A stretch of 13,596 nucleotides of DNA from an uncultured Ruminococcus sp. (GTDB lineage Bacteria > Bacillota > Clostridia > Oscillospirales > Ruminococcaceae), in NCBI GenBank assembly GCA_947176685.1, contig CAMWRL010000029.1:1-13596 (forward strand), written 5' to 3'. A program made the position numbers and the translations under genes. Below, in pieces: positions 6,711 through 13,596 of the stretch (position 1 is its first letter; each line of letters opens with the position of its first letter). A model generated the notes under the pieces. It was not told where the DNA came from and did not search any database. It saw only the letters and a list, made by a program, of their open reading frames with translations.

Positions 6711-8773
6711 ATATTAATACCCTGATTGTTCTTCTGGAAGAATATGATAAAATCGAAGTCCCCAGAGTGCAGAGAGATTATGTGCAGGGACGCAAAGATG
6801 AACATTCCACAATGGTACGCAAGAATCTATTAAATGATATTCAGTGTGCTTTTGAAACCGATGCTGCCCCTTTAAACCTGAGTTTTATCTATGGAAAGGA
6901 AATGGATAAGAAATTCTATCCCGTTGACGGTCAACAGCGGCTCACCACACTGTTTTTACTACATATCTATGCGTTTGCCGAGGACAATAATAAAACAGAT
7001 TTATTGAAACGTTTCTCCTATGAGGCGAGAACAACAACCAGAGATTTCTTTATCAAGCTTGTGGAGCATAGGAAGGAAATCTTTTCGGAAACTGCTCTCC
7101 CTTCTTCTGTCATCACTGACACTGCGTGGTTTATCGAGGCTTGGAAGTACGACCCCTCAGTAAAACACGCCCTTACTATGCTTGATGCCATTGTAGAGCA
7201 GAATTTCAATCTGAATAATCTGAAAATTCAGTTGGAAGAACGAGAAAATCCGAAAGTTTTATTTCAGTTCCTTAGTATGGAGGATTTCGGAATGGAAGAT
7301 AATTTATATATCAAGCTGAATGCAAGAGGCAGACCGCTGACTGCATTTGAAAATTTCAAATCCAAATTTACAGATAAATGTCCGCAAAAATGCCCCGCCT
7401 TATGTGATGAAATCAAAGACAATCTGGACGGGAAATGGGCAGATTTATTCTGGAGTATCGGCGAAGATAATTTTGATATATTCTATCTGGCTTTTTTCGA
7501 GATTATTTTCAGCAATTCCAAACTGATTCAAACAGAACCCAATAAACCCATTACAAAAAACTGGATTTATGGCATTGATTATAATTCCATTTCAAATGAT
7601 ATTTATACTACGGTCAGAAATACTTTGAACTATCTGACTGAATCCGACAGTTCTGAGGCATATCATATTATTGAAAAAGCACTGCATACGCCGTCGCAGT
7701 ATACCCACAAAGTACTTTTTTATGCTGTCAGCAAATTTCTCTCCGATGAGCCGCAGCCGCATTCAGTAAATAAGCAGGCATTTGAAGACTGGATAAGAGT
7801 CATAAAAAATCTGGTAAACAATTCCCGTATTGAGGAAAAAGAACATTATCTTAACTCAATAGACAGCATCGATATTATTTTTGAACACAAAAATAATCTG
7901 ATTGAATATTTAGCTTCCGGCGCACTGAACTCCTTACCTGGATTCAATAAGGAACAATTCCTCGAAGAATGCTCGAAGGCGGTCATTATGCATAAAGGCA
8001 GTACAGAACACACCGCCATTCTTGAGGCAGAGAAAAAACTTCCCTATTTCAACGGACAAATCAGGGCGGCACTATACTACTCCAATCTTGAACAAAGCAA
8101 TGATATTACACTTTTTAACAACTATGTCGACAAAATCAGTATCATTTTTGATAAAGACAATCCTGTTGATGATAATTTATTACGGAGAGCGCTTCTCACA
8201 ATCGGAGATTATACCTTAGGAGTCGGAAGATACAAAACACTTTGTATATATGACCCCAATGAAAACTCAAGAACGCCAAGTTTGAAGCGTTTGTTCTCGA
8301 ATCACGGTGAAATTGTAAAATCACTTCTCGATAGTCTCGATTCTTCTCGCAATCTGCAAGACCAGTTGAAACAGATTATACAAAACAGCAATGTTCCTCA
8401 GAATGACTGGAGATATTGCTTTATTGAATATCCAAGTTTGTTCGGGTGTATGAAGCCTGCACATCTGCGGATTCTTGACAATTATCGTGAGATGCTCCTT
8501 ATTCCAAATAAATCGTCCTCAGGAAAGAATTACTCTCTGTATCTGCAAACTCTACAAATACGTCTTGTAAATGACGGGATTTATAATTATGATTATCATC
8601 ATGATGAAGGTGCTGATGGTGACAGATATTTGACAGTAGAAGATACTTTTAATGTTCGCTTCTCCAATGGTCACTACATAATTTATGATACTCATTCAGA
8701 TAAGGAAATATGGCGTTCCTCGACTGTTGATTTAATTGACGAAACACTTTCATACATCAAAACAATTGTATAA
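6707..8773 (+). CDS. DUF262-only partner protein
   Basis: The 688-residue protein starts at the ATG inside the ATGA overlap with the upstream stop, nine bases after AAGGAGG; an ATG 42 bases upstream (6665) lacks such a site. The DUF262 core shows VQRDYVQG at 21-28, PVDGQQRLTTL with DGQQR at 74-78, and LNARGRPLTAFENFKSKF at about 204-221. The remaining two-thirds is long and mostly unassigned, with a WRYCFIEYP segment near residue 566, a stretch I associate with long stand-alone DUF262 proteins. No DUF1524 His/Asn nuclease motif is visible, so it probably cannot cut alone. Paired with the DUF262+DUF1524 gene it may act as a sensor, regulator or specificity subunit (inference). The operon ends at a strong terminator 32 bases after the stop. 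Confidence 0.88.
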   Translation: MNINTLIVLLEEYDKIEVPRVQRDYVQGRKDEHSTMVRKNLLNDIQCAFETDAAPLNLSFIYGKEMDKKFYPVDGQQRLTTLFLLHIYAFAEDNNKTDLLKRFSYEARTTTRDFFIKLVEHRKEIFSETALPSSVITDTAWFIEAWKYDPSVKHALTMLDAIVEQNFNLNNLKIQLEERENPKVLFQFLSMEDFGMEDNLYIKLNARGRPLTAFENFKSKFTDKCPQKCPALCDEIKDNLDGKWADLFWSIGEDNFDIFYLAFFEIIFSNSKLIQTEPNKPITKNWIYGIDYNSISNDIYTTVRNTLNYLTESDSSEAYHIIEKALHTPSQYTHKVLFYAVSKFLSDEPQPHSVNKQAFEDWIRVIKNLVNNSRIEEKEHYLNSIDSIDIIFEHKNNLIEYLASGALNSLPGFNKEQFLEECSKAVIMHKGSTEHTAILEAEKKLPYFNGQIRAALYYSNLEQSNDITLFNNYVDKISIIFDKDNPVDDNLLRRALLTIGDYTLGVGRYKTLCIYDPNENSRTPSLKRLFSNHGEIVKSLLDSLDSSRNLQDQLKQIIQNSNVPQNDWRYCFIEYPSLFGCMKPAHLRILDNYREMLLIPNKSSSGKNYSLYLQTLQIRLVNDGIYNYDYHHDEGADGDRYLTVEDTFNVRFSNGHYIIYDTHSDKEIWRSSTVDLIDETLSYIKTIV

Positions 8774-8805
8774 AATTCAACACATCAACTTTTTTCTGAA
8801 AAAAT

Positions 8806-8843
8806 AATCCCTGAATACCGCTATTTTACGGTATTTAGGGATT
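8806..8843. terminator. Bidirectional intrinsic terminator between convergent operons
   Basis: A 15-base stem (AATCCCTGAATACCG against CGGTATTTAGGGATT, one G-U pair) closes an 8-base loop. On the plus strand it is followed by TGTTTTA, and on the minus strand by ATTATTTTTTC. It can thus stop both the DUF262 operon and the convergent TIR/RyR operon. Confidence 0.9.
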
Positions 8844-8935
8844 TGTTTTACATTCTTTATTTAAAATAATATGACTTCCCTGCTCTGATACTTCTCTCAT
8901 AAAGACTGAGACTTTTATTGCTTACTCCCGTATTT

Positions 8936-10915
8936 TTAACTTTTAAGTATTTTCACACTTTTTACTTTATACAGATATCCGCCTGTATACTGTTTCCAGT
9001 CTGGATTGCCAAGAATATCAGGCAATTTTTTGATAATATCTTTATCTGTTTCTGTGGTATCGTTTTTAGGAGCGACATTCTGAATATCCTTACAACGCTC
9101 ATTTATTTCATTTGTGACTGTTGTAATCTCATTCTGTGGTATCAAATCCATATGTTTTCCAAGATAAACAGAATTTCCCAGTTTTTTCATCAGCGGCGGA
9201 TTTTTTCTGATTATCATTTCTGCTTCATCTACTGTCATTCTGCTGTTTCCCTCTGTTCTTATATACGCCATCCATCTTCTGTGTTCAGCCTCCGAAAAAT
9301 CGTCAAGATTATTTTCAGCGATATATTTTTTAAGCTTTTCAAATTCATCGTAGTCAGGAATATCACCATTTTCACAACGTTCCAGCGTAAAACCCATCTG
9401 CCATAATTTATATTTTATACTGAGTGCCATTGCAAGACTTGATTTTCTATTGTATTCCAACTTATAATAAGATTGAATATTATTAAGATAGACTGCTCTG
9501 TCTGCAACGGCAGGAGTTTCATAATAGGCAAAGTGAACTCTTTTTGCCAACGACTCCAGTTCAGGATTTACAATTTCATCATAAGAGTAAATCTGTGCAT
9601 CGTACCCAAACGGATATATATCAAATTTTGATTCTTTCATAACATCTGCCTTTTTATCTTTTCCGAGATATGCAGCAATAAGTGGTTTATGCATAAATTT
9701 TCCGTCTTCTATAAGAAAGAATCTTCTCAGCATTACAGCAGTCTGTATATTGAGATTGTCATCTTCATTGCAAAGCACTATATAATTTGTGTCCATACAA
9801 TGTTCCCTGATAGTATTCTTATAAGATATTGAATATACAGTATCTTCAAAGAAATTTATATCATAATCAGTATTTAATATTTCAGGATAATACAGTTTCA
9901 GGTAATTTTGAACTGCATCTGCGTTTTCTGTAATGATATTTATTTTTAACATTATATTTGGCATCTGTCCACAGGAAAGAACCGCAAATAACACTTCCTT
10001 TGCAAGTGCATTGAAACCTGTAATCAGCACAGAAATCTGATTATCTTTTATAAATTCATAAAGCGGCTTGTCTGAAAGCAATTTGTATGCAAAAAGTTTG
10101 TTTTTATTGATTATTCGCAAGTCAAACATAGTATCAATAGAATCTATTACATTTTCATCGGACGCACTGTTTTCAGAAAAAACCACAATATGCACTTTAT
10201 CCGTAAAGTTATTTTTGCTTTTGTAATAATCCTCCAGTCTTAATCCAAGCTCAACATTTTCATTGGAATCATTGGCAAGAATAAAGTATAATTCGCATTT
10301 ATCGGTATCTATCTTCGGGAGTTTCGACGATTGTACATCAAGCTTTATTTTATGGCTTATGTGAGAAATTTTTCTGTAACCAAGTTTTTCTTCAAGAGCA
10401 GTATCAAGTTTGTTCGTTTCATAGAAAATCAAGGCAACCGATTTTTCATTTTTTTCAGCGACACATTCAGCAATTTTGATTGTTTCATCATTGCAGCAGG
10501 AAAAAATATATACCTTTTTCTTGCCTTTGCTTATCCACATAATTCTGTATTTTTCAAATTGTTTGCTAATAAATGTATAAGCTGTCACAGTACCCAGTAC
10601 AGGACTTGTGATATGTACGACACCTCGGATAATTATGCAGATATAAAAAATAATAATATTTGTTGTTTCAGGCTGATATATTTCATATGAATTAGAGTTC
10701 AATGTAACTATCTGAAACAGATTCACAACATCACATATAACAGCATTCAGAAAAGCATAATTATTGATATAATGAGGAAAATATGAAAAAAATCCGGCAC
10801 ACATCAGAAACATAAATGCCTCATCAAGCTTTCTTTTTTTTGTATTGAATACACTATACAACATAATCAGCAGAAATACAATTGAAACTGCTGCACATAA
10901 CGTCCATATGAGCAT
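8936..10915 (-). CDS. Membrane protein with TrkA-N-like Rossmann regions and C-terminal RyR-like domain
   Basis: The 659-residue protein begins with hydrophobic segments at about 2-23, 34-70 and 86-115, then a cytosolic part. A first Rossmann-like strand and loop is KKVYIFSCCNDE (133-144). A second is ISVLITGFNALAKE (294-307), like a TrkA-N/RCK nucleotide-binding fold but without a classical GxGxxG. The C-terminus follows the bacterial RyR-like pattern: LAKRVHFAYY (456-465), YNRKSSLAMALSIKYKLWQM (488-507), SEAEHRRWMAYIRTEGN (541-557), KHMDLIP (587-593) and TDKDIIKKLPDIL (623-635). The usual GW after EHRRW is GN here. Its ATG overlaps the upstream TAA (TAATG), with GGAGGAG inside the upstream coding end, so translation is coupled. 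RyR-like domains in bacterial conflict systems have been proposed to sense nucleotide-derived ligands, so this may be a membrane effector or ligand-gated protein for the TIR gene. That role is inference; no channel filter is visible. Confidence 0.8.
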   Translation of the reverse strand: MLIWTLCAAVSIVFLLIMLYSVFNTKKRKLDEAFMFLMCAGFFSYFPHYINNYAFLNAVICDVVNLFQIVTLNSNSYEIYQPETTNIIIFYICIIIRGVVHITSPVLGTVTAYTFISKQFEKYRIMWISKGKKKVYIFSCCNDETIKIAECVAEKNEKSVALIFYETNKLDTALEEKLGYRKISHISHKIKLDVQSSKLPKIDTDKCELYFILANDSNENVELGLRLEDYYKSKNNFTDKVHIVVFSENSASDENVIDSIDTMFDLRIINKNKLFAYKLLSDKPLYEFIKDNQISVLITGFNALAKEVLFAVLSCGQMPNIMLKINIITENADAVQNYLKLYYPEILNTDYDINFFEDTVYSISYKNTIREHCMDTNYIVLCNEDDNLNIQTAVMLRRFFLIEDGKFMHKPLIAAYLGKDKKADVMKESKFDIYPFGYDAQIYSYDEIVNPELESLAKRVHFAYYETPAVADRAVYLNNIQSYYKLEYNRKSSLAMALSIKYKLWQMGFTLERCENGDIPDYDEFEKLKKYIAENNLDDFSEAEHRRWMAYIRTEGNSRMTVDEAEMIIRKNPPLMKKLGNSVYLGKHMDLIPQNEITTVTNEINERCKDIQNVAPKNDTTETDKDIIKKLPDILGNPDWKQYTGGYLYKVKSVKILKS

Positions 10916-12228
10916 TATAACTCCTCCATTAATTGTGAAATTCTTTCTTCGAGTTCCGTAATAATTTCATCATCTTCATCAAGTACTTTTTTATAAGCCT
11001 CCAATGCTTTTTCATAGTATTCCAAAGCTTCATCATATTCACCAAGAGACTCGTATATATCACCTATATTGTTATAAGCATCAGCCGTATCAGAATGCTC
11101 TGTTCCAGATATTTTTTCATAACTCTCCAATGATTTCTTGTAGTATTCCAAAGCTTCATCATATTCAACAAGAGACTTGTATATATCACCTACAATGCTA
11201 TAGGAAGCAGCTGTCTCAGGATGTTCTGCTCCAAATACTTTTTCGTTTATTTCCAGTGATTTCTTGTAGTATTCCAAAGCTTCATCATATTCACCAAGTA
11301 AATCATATATCATACCTATATTGAGGTAAGAAGCAGCCGTATCAGGATGTTCTGTTCCAAATACTATTTCACTTATTTCCAATGATTTTTCATAGTATTC
11401 CAAAGTTTTCTCATATTCACCAAGAGAAGTATATATCAATCCTATATTGTTATAAGCAAGAGCTATATTAGGATGTTCTTCTCCAAATACTTTTTTCCAT
11501 ATTTCCAGTGCTTTTTTGTGGTATTCCAAAGCTTTATCATATTCACCAAGCTTATTATATACATCGCCTATGTTATTATAAGACATAGCTGTATCAGGAT
11601 GTTCTTTTCCTAATACTTTTTCACTTATTTTCAATGACTTTTTGTGGTATTCCAAAGCCTTGTCATATTCACTAAGAGAAGCATATACTAATCCTATATT
11701 ATTATAAGGTATAGCTATATCAGGATGTTCTTTTCCTAATACTTTTTCATAAATCTTCAATGATTTCTTGTGGTATTCCAAAGCTTTATCATATTTACCA
11801 AGAGAATCATATACCAAGCCTATATCATTATAAGATTCTGCTGTATCAGGATGTTTTTTTCCATATACTTTTTCATAAATTTCTGCAAGTTTTTTATTCC
11901 ATTTCAGTGCCTTATGATAATCAATGCTTACGCCTTCACCATTCTTATACATATATGCAAGCCATTCTATTGCTTCAGTACACTCCTCTTCCGCAGATTC
12001 TGTCAGAAGCTGAACAGCTATTTCGACATTGATTTCAACATCTACGCCTTTCAGATAAGCCATACCTAATAAATATTTATCATATGGACTGATTTTATCC
12101 GGTGTTTTTCCGGAACAGGAAAGCATATTGAGAATAAGCGTGCGAAACTTCTCCGGATTTCTTGCGTCTATGCTGTCCGGAATACCATTATAATATTTTT
12201 TCAGAGCAGAAGCGTCTGTTTTTTGCAT
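10915..12228 (-). CDS. Sel1/TPR-repeat protein (C-terminal part of the broken TIR-TPR gene)
   Basis: The 437-residue frame could be translated on its own from the Met of the LPAEM linker, but no Shine-Dalgarno precedes this ATG, the next in-frame codon choices upstream are not standard starts, and a TAA lies 11 codons upstream. This argues that it is normally the tail of a larger protein. Residues about 50-120 hold Sel1-like repeats (YLLGMAYLKGVDVE; LAYMYKNGEGV). Residues 123-416 are seven perfect-length 42-residue TPRs of the kinesin-light-chain type, each built on a G-x-EHPDTA...YNNIG...LGEYDKALEYYKKSLE pattern, ending in an acidic tail. TPR arrays bind protein partners or act as sensors next to TIR domains. 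The stop overlaps the start of the RyR membrane gene. Confidence 0.75.
   Translation of the reverse strand: MQKTDASALKKYYNGIPDSIDARNPEKFRTLILNMLSCSGKTPDKISPYDKYLLGMAYLKGVDVEINVEIAVQLLTESAEEECTEAIEWLAYMYKNGEGVSIDYHKALKWNKKLAEIYEKVYGKKHPDTAESYNDIGLVYDSLGKYDKALEYHKKSLKIYEKVLGKEHPDIAIPYNNIGLVYASLSEYDKALEYHKKSLKISEKVLGKEHPDTAMSYNNIGDVYNKLGEYDKALEYHKKALEIWKKVFGEEHPNIALAYNNIGLIYTSLGEYEKTLEYYEKSLEISEIVFGTEHPDTAASYLNIGMIYDLLGEYDEALEYYKKSLEINEKVFGAEHPETAASYSIVGDIYKSLVEYDEALEYYKKSLESYEKISGTEHSDTADAYNNIGDIYESLGEYDEALEYYEKALEAYKKVLDEDDEIITELEERISQLMEEL
10981..11862 (-). repeat. Seven tandem 126-bp repeats encoding TPRs
   Basis: Seven consecutive 126-base units encode the TPR array with no length variation. 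They are strongly conserved at DNA level too; for example the complement of TATTCCAAAGC plus TCATATTCACCAAG recurs with few changes. Such an array can gain or lose whole units by recombination without breaking the frame. Confidence 0.9.
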
Positions 12229-12406
12229 TTCAGCAGGCAGAATTTTTTTTATCTTCTCTTACTGCCATAGGATATTCGACTTCCATAACGTAATTCTTTT
12301 CTTGTACAAGGTTCGGTGTGACAAGCATTGTGAAAAGTTCACTTTTTTTCAGTGCGTTTTCAATGGAAACATTAAAATTCTCACCGGGCAAAAGAAATTC
12401 ATCATA

Positions 12407-12994
12407 TCAAATAGCAGTACCAATCAATTTGTCATTCTGGTGAATTAATTTCATAAGTTCATTGGCATATTGCCTGTCTTTCTTACGATAACTCAGAAAG
12501 ATATACGAATCAAATGCACTGCGAATCTCCTCAACAAGTTCATTGCTAATCAAAACAGATTCAAGATATTTTTTCAGATTTTTTTCAGATTCTGATTGTA
12601 CTGCACTCAAGTTTGGCATTTTAAACAAATGTAAACTTCCGCAGATTCTGTTAAACTCAGATTCCATACTGCTGTCTTCTAAAATCGGCAGCAATGCAAT
12701 ATGCTTTTCAGTTGCAATCCGCAATACATCTTGACGGGCTTTACAGGGCTGATAGAGAAATTTTGCAGTAACAGGAATAACTATCAGATTCATCTGCGTC
12801 AAATCAAAGAGAAAATTTTCTTCATCTTCAGGTTTATCGGGATTTTCTTCATAAAAAACAACACAATCTGCATAATGCAGAATCATATCAGATATTTTCT
12901 TAAAATACAGTTTGACATCGTCCGGATGACAAGTAAAAAATACCTTTGGCTTGTCCTGCGGAGATATATTTTCGTCTTTTGTAATATATTTCAT
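12407..12994 (-). CDS. Truncated N-terminal fragment of the TIR protein
   Basis: The 195-residue product ends at the premature TGA. A good AAGGAG site lies six bases before the ATG. Residues 17-107 look like a degenerate TIR/Rossmann-like domain (KVFFTCHPDD; FDLTQMNLIVIPVT; HIALLPILED), followed by KKYLESVLIS and the first third of a second TIR domain. The product lacks the TIR catalytic Glu, which lies beyond the stop, so it should have no NAD-hydrolase activity. No convincing promoter is visible in the 80 bases between it and the IS relic; the IS may have displaced it. Confidence 0.75.
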   Translation of the reverse strand: MKYITKDENISPQDKPKVFFTCHPDDVKLYFKKISDMILHYADCVVFYEENPDKPEDEENFLFDLTQMNLIVIPVTAKFLYQPCKARQDVLRIATEKHIALLPILEDSSMESEFNRICGSLHLFKMPNLSAVQSESEKNLKKYLESVLISNELVEEIRSAFDSYIFLSYRKKDRQYANELMKLIHQNDKLIGTAI

Positions 12995-13082
12995 ATTTTA
13001 CTCCTTATAATAAAGTAAAAATTCAATAATTGTACTGATACAAATCTGAACATCTTACGGAATATATGAGTTTTTCAGAACT

Positions 13083-13110
13083 TGTCCACATAGAAAAAAT
13101 ATGTTATAAT
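13083..13110 (+). promoter_or_regulatory. IS transposase promoter
   Basis: TTGTCC (13083-13088, inside the left inverted repeat), a 16- to 17-base spacer and TATAAT (13105-13110) with an upstream TG. It points into the transposase remnant and away from the TIR gene, so it would not drive that gene. Confidence 0.5.
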
Positions 13111-13116
13111 AGTAGA

Positions 13117-13443
13117 ACGAGACATACAAGTGATTTAACATATGCACAATGGGAAATAATAAAGTACTACTTTCCGGCAGTAAATATGAAAAAAGGGAGA
13201 TGGTGAATGCAGTATTGTATCTGGTCAAAAAGACAAGAAAAGCAAATGGAAGAAATGAAAGGACGAAATCGGAACATAGTAACAGATATTATGGGTAATA
13301 TTCTTTGCGTCAACGTTCATGCAGCAAATATCCCTGACACAAAAGATGGAGTATTCACTTTTGAAAAAGCACTGTTTTATTATCCGTCTATAGAAGGCAT
13401 ATGTGCTGACAGTGCTTACAAAAAGCTTTTATGTAGATTTTAG
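13117..13443 (+). pseudogene. IS5-family transposase remnant
   Basis: Fragments of an IS5-type DDE transposase appear in two frames. SDLTYAQWEIIKYYFP comes first; then, shifted near 13175, SKYEKREMVNAVLYLVK; then, back in the first frame, KGRNRNIVTDIMGN followed by VNVHAANIPDTKDGVFTF and GICADSAYKK, ending at TAG 13441-13443 against the right inverted repeat. The segment that normally links LVK to KGR, including the first catalytic Asp, is missing, as is the region after the second Asp motif. A TGA at 13204-13206 also interrupts the frame. The open stretch from ATG 13207 is only the surviving middle piece and should not be functional. Confidence 0.8.
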
Positions 13444-13461
13444 TTCTATGCGGACAGGTTC

Positions 13462-13596
13462 TCAGTCTGCGAAAACCATTATAGCAACACCAATAGAAGC
13501 ATATAGATTAAGCTCCTTCATCTCCCGAATACTCCAGCCAGACATAAGCAGTTTTTCATAAATTATCTTTCTGTTAGGTGTCATAAATCTAAATCC
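13462..13596 (-). CDS. Unidentified partial reading frame entering from the right edge
   Basis: A minus-strand frame open at base 13596 runs 44 codons to TGA at 13464-13462. It includes a possible internal ATG (MTPNRKIIYEKLLMSGWS...) with only a weak GGA upstream. I do not recognise the family. The stop falls exactly at the outer edge of the IS right inverted repeat, so the frame may be the stump of a gene cut by the IS insertion. It may also be a chance frame, given its length. Confidence 0.3.
   Translation of the reverse strand, partial: GFRFMTPNRKIIYEKLLMSGWSIREMKELNLYASIGVAIMVFAD

Larger units (their letters stand above)
10915..12994 (-). pseudogene. TIR-Sel1-TPR signalling/defence gene, broken by an in-frame TGA and a frameshift
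   Basis: One ancestral gene of about 692 codons is interrupted twice. The frame opens at 12994 after AAGGAG and encodes a TIR-like N-terminal region and a second TIR domain beginning SYIFLSYRKKDR (163-174). It hits TGA at 12409-12407 exactly where the family has Trp (TAI-stop-YDEFLLPGE). Past that stop the same frame still reads a sound TIR C-terminus: LVTPNL, then NYVMEVEYPMA with the likely catalytic Glu at 240. It then enters an eight-A tract (12250-12243 on this strand). Removing one A would continue the frame as ILPAEM into the Sel1/TPR part with no stop; as written it ends NSAC at 12230. I recall clostridial homologues as single TIR-Sel1-TPR chains with IWYDEFL and ILPAEM at these points. 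Real decay, phase variation and sequencing error remain possible. Confidence 0.82.
13077..13462 (+). mobile_element. Internally deleted IS5-family element with terminal inverted repeats
   Basis: The left end AGAACTTGTCCACATAGAA (13077-13095) and the reverse complement of the right end AGAACCTGTCCGCATAGAA (13462-13444) match at 17 of 19 bases. Between them lies a broken IS5-type transposase, with an outward-in promoter at the left (TTGTCC, 17-base spacer, TATAAT at 13105-13110, extended TG). At 386 bp it is far shorter than the roughly 0.8-1 kb of a complete IS5-type element, so it resembles a MITE-like relic. No clear target-site duplication is visible at the two borders. Confidence 0.75.

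Noticed and set aside
8918..9406. Plus-strand frame of 162 codons over the end of the RyR gene
   Set aside because: It is rich in Phe, Ile and Ser as expected for the reverse of a Lys/Asn/Asp-rich gene, and starts past the terminator with no ribosome site.
11004..12069. Several plus-strand open frames across the TPR region
   Set aside because: They are antisense shadows of the tandem TPR repeats, repetitive only because the coding strand is, and lack ribosome sites.
12407..12409. Reassignment of TGA to Trp in this organism
   Set aside because: Other genes use TGG for Trp, and the first DUF262 gene ends at a TGA overlapping the next start, so TGA acts as a stop here.
12995..13076. Promoter for the TIR gene
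   Set aside because: Only loose matches such as TTGTAT or TATTAT with poor spacing are present; none is convincing.

Overview
The window looks like chromosome from a low-GC, Gram-positive gut or rumen anaerobe of the Ruminococcus type. Supporting signs are strong AGGAGG ribosome sites, TTGACA/TATAAT promoters, a type I dockerin (cellulosome docking module) inside a secreted protease, and an IS5-type relic. No rRNA, tRNA or CRISPR array was seen. The species assignment is inference.

Left third (1 to about 4930, minus strand). A large secreted M60-family (enhancin/mucinase-like) metalloprotease runs off the left edge. It has a signal peptide, an acidic linker, a PEGA-like domain, a dockerin, two fibronectin III domains, a discoidin-like domain and the zinc motif HEIGH. 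Its leader carries a well-formed c-di-GMP-I (GEMM) riboswitch. Upstream are three tandem, diverged copies of a 154-169 bp unit. Each has its own TTGAC(A/G)-N16-TATAAT promoter and the 5' edge of the aptamer, but only the gene-proximal copy runs on into a complete aptamer.

Middle (about 5050-8843, plus strand). A near-consensus promoter drives a two-gene operon with an ATGA overlap. The first protein is a GmrSD-like DUF262+DUF1524 fusion (type IV restriction nuclease architecture). The second is a larger DUF262 protein without the HNH-like domain. A strong two-way terminator separates this operon from the convergent genes.

Right third (8936-12994, minus strand). A second likely immune or signalling cassette consists of a TIR-Sel1-TPR gene followed, with a TAATG overlap, by a membrane protein with three N-terminal transmembrane segments, two TrkA-N-like Rossmann regions and a C-terminal bacterial RyR-like domain. 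The TIR gene is broken twice: a TGA replaces the conserved Trp codon of the TIR domain, and an A8 tract shifts the frame at the TIR/TPR junction. What remains is a truncated TIR fragment and a separate seven-repeat TPR frame. The intact ancestor would pair a TIR enzyme/TPR sensor with a membrane RyR protein, a plausible little-described defence arrangement. This function is inferred only from domains and gene order.

Right edge (13077-13596). A 386 bp internally deleted IS5-family relic with recognisable 19 bp terminal inverted repeats holds a broken transposase. It abuts a short minus-strand reading frame that enters from the right and stops at the IS border.
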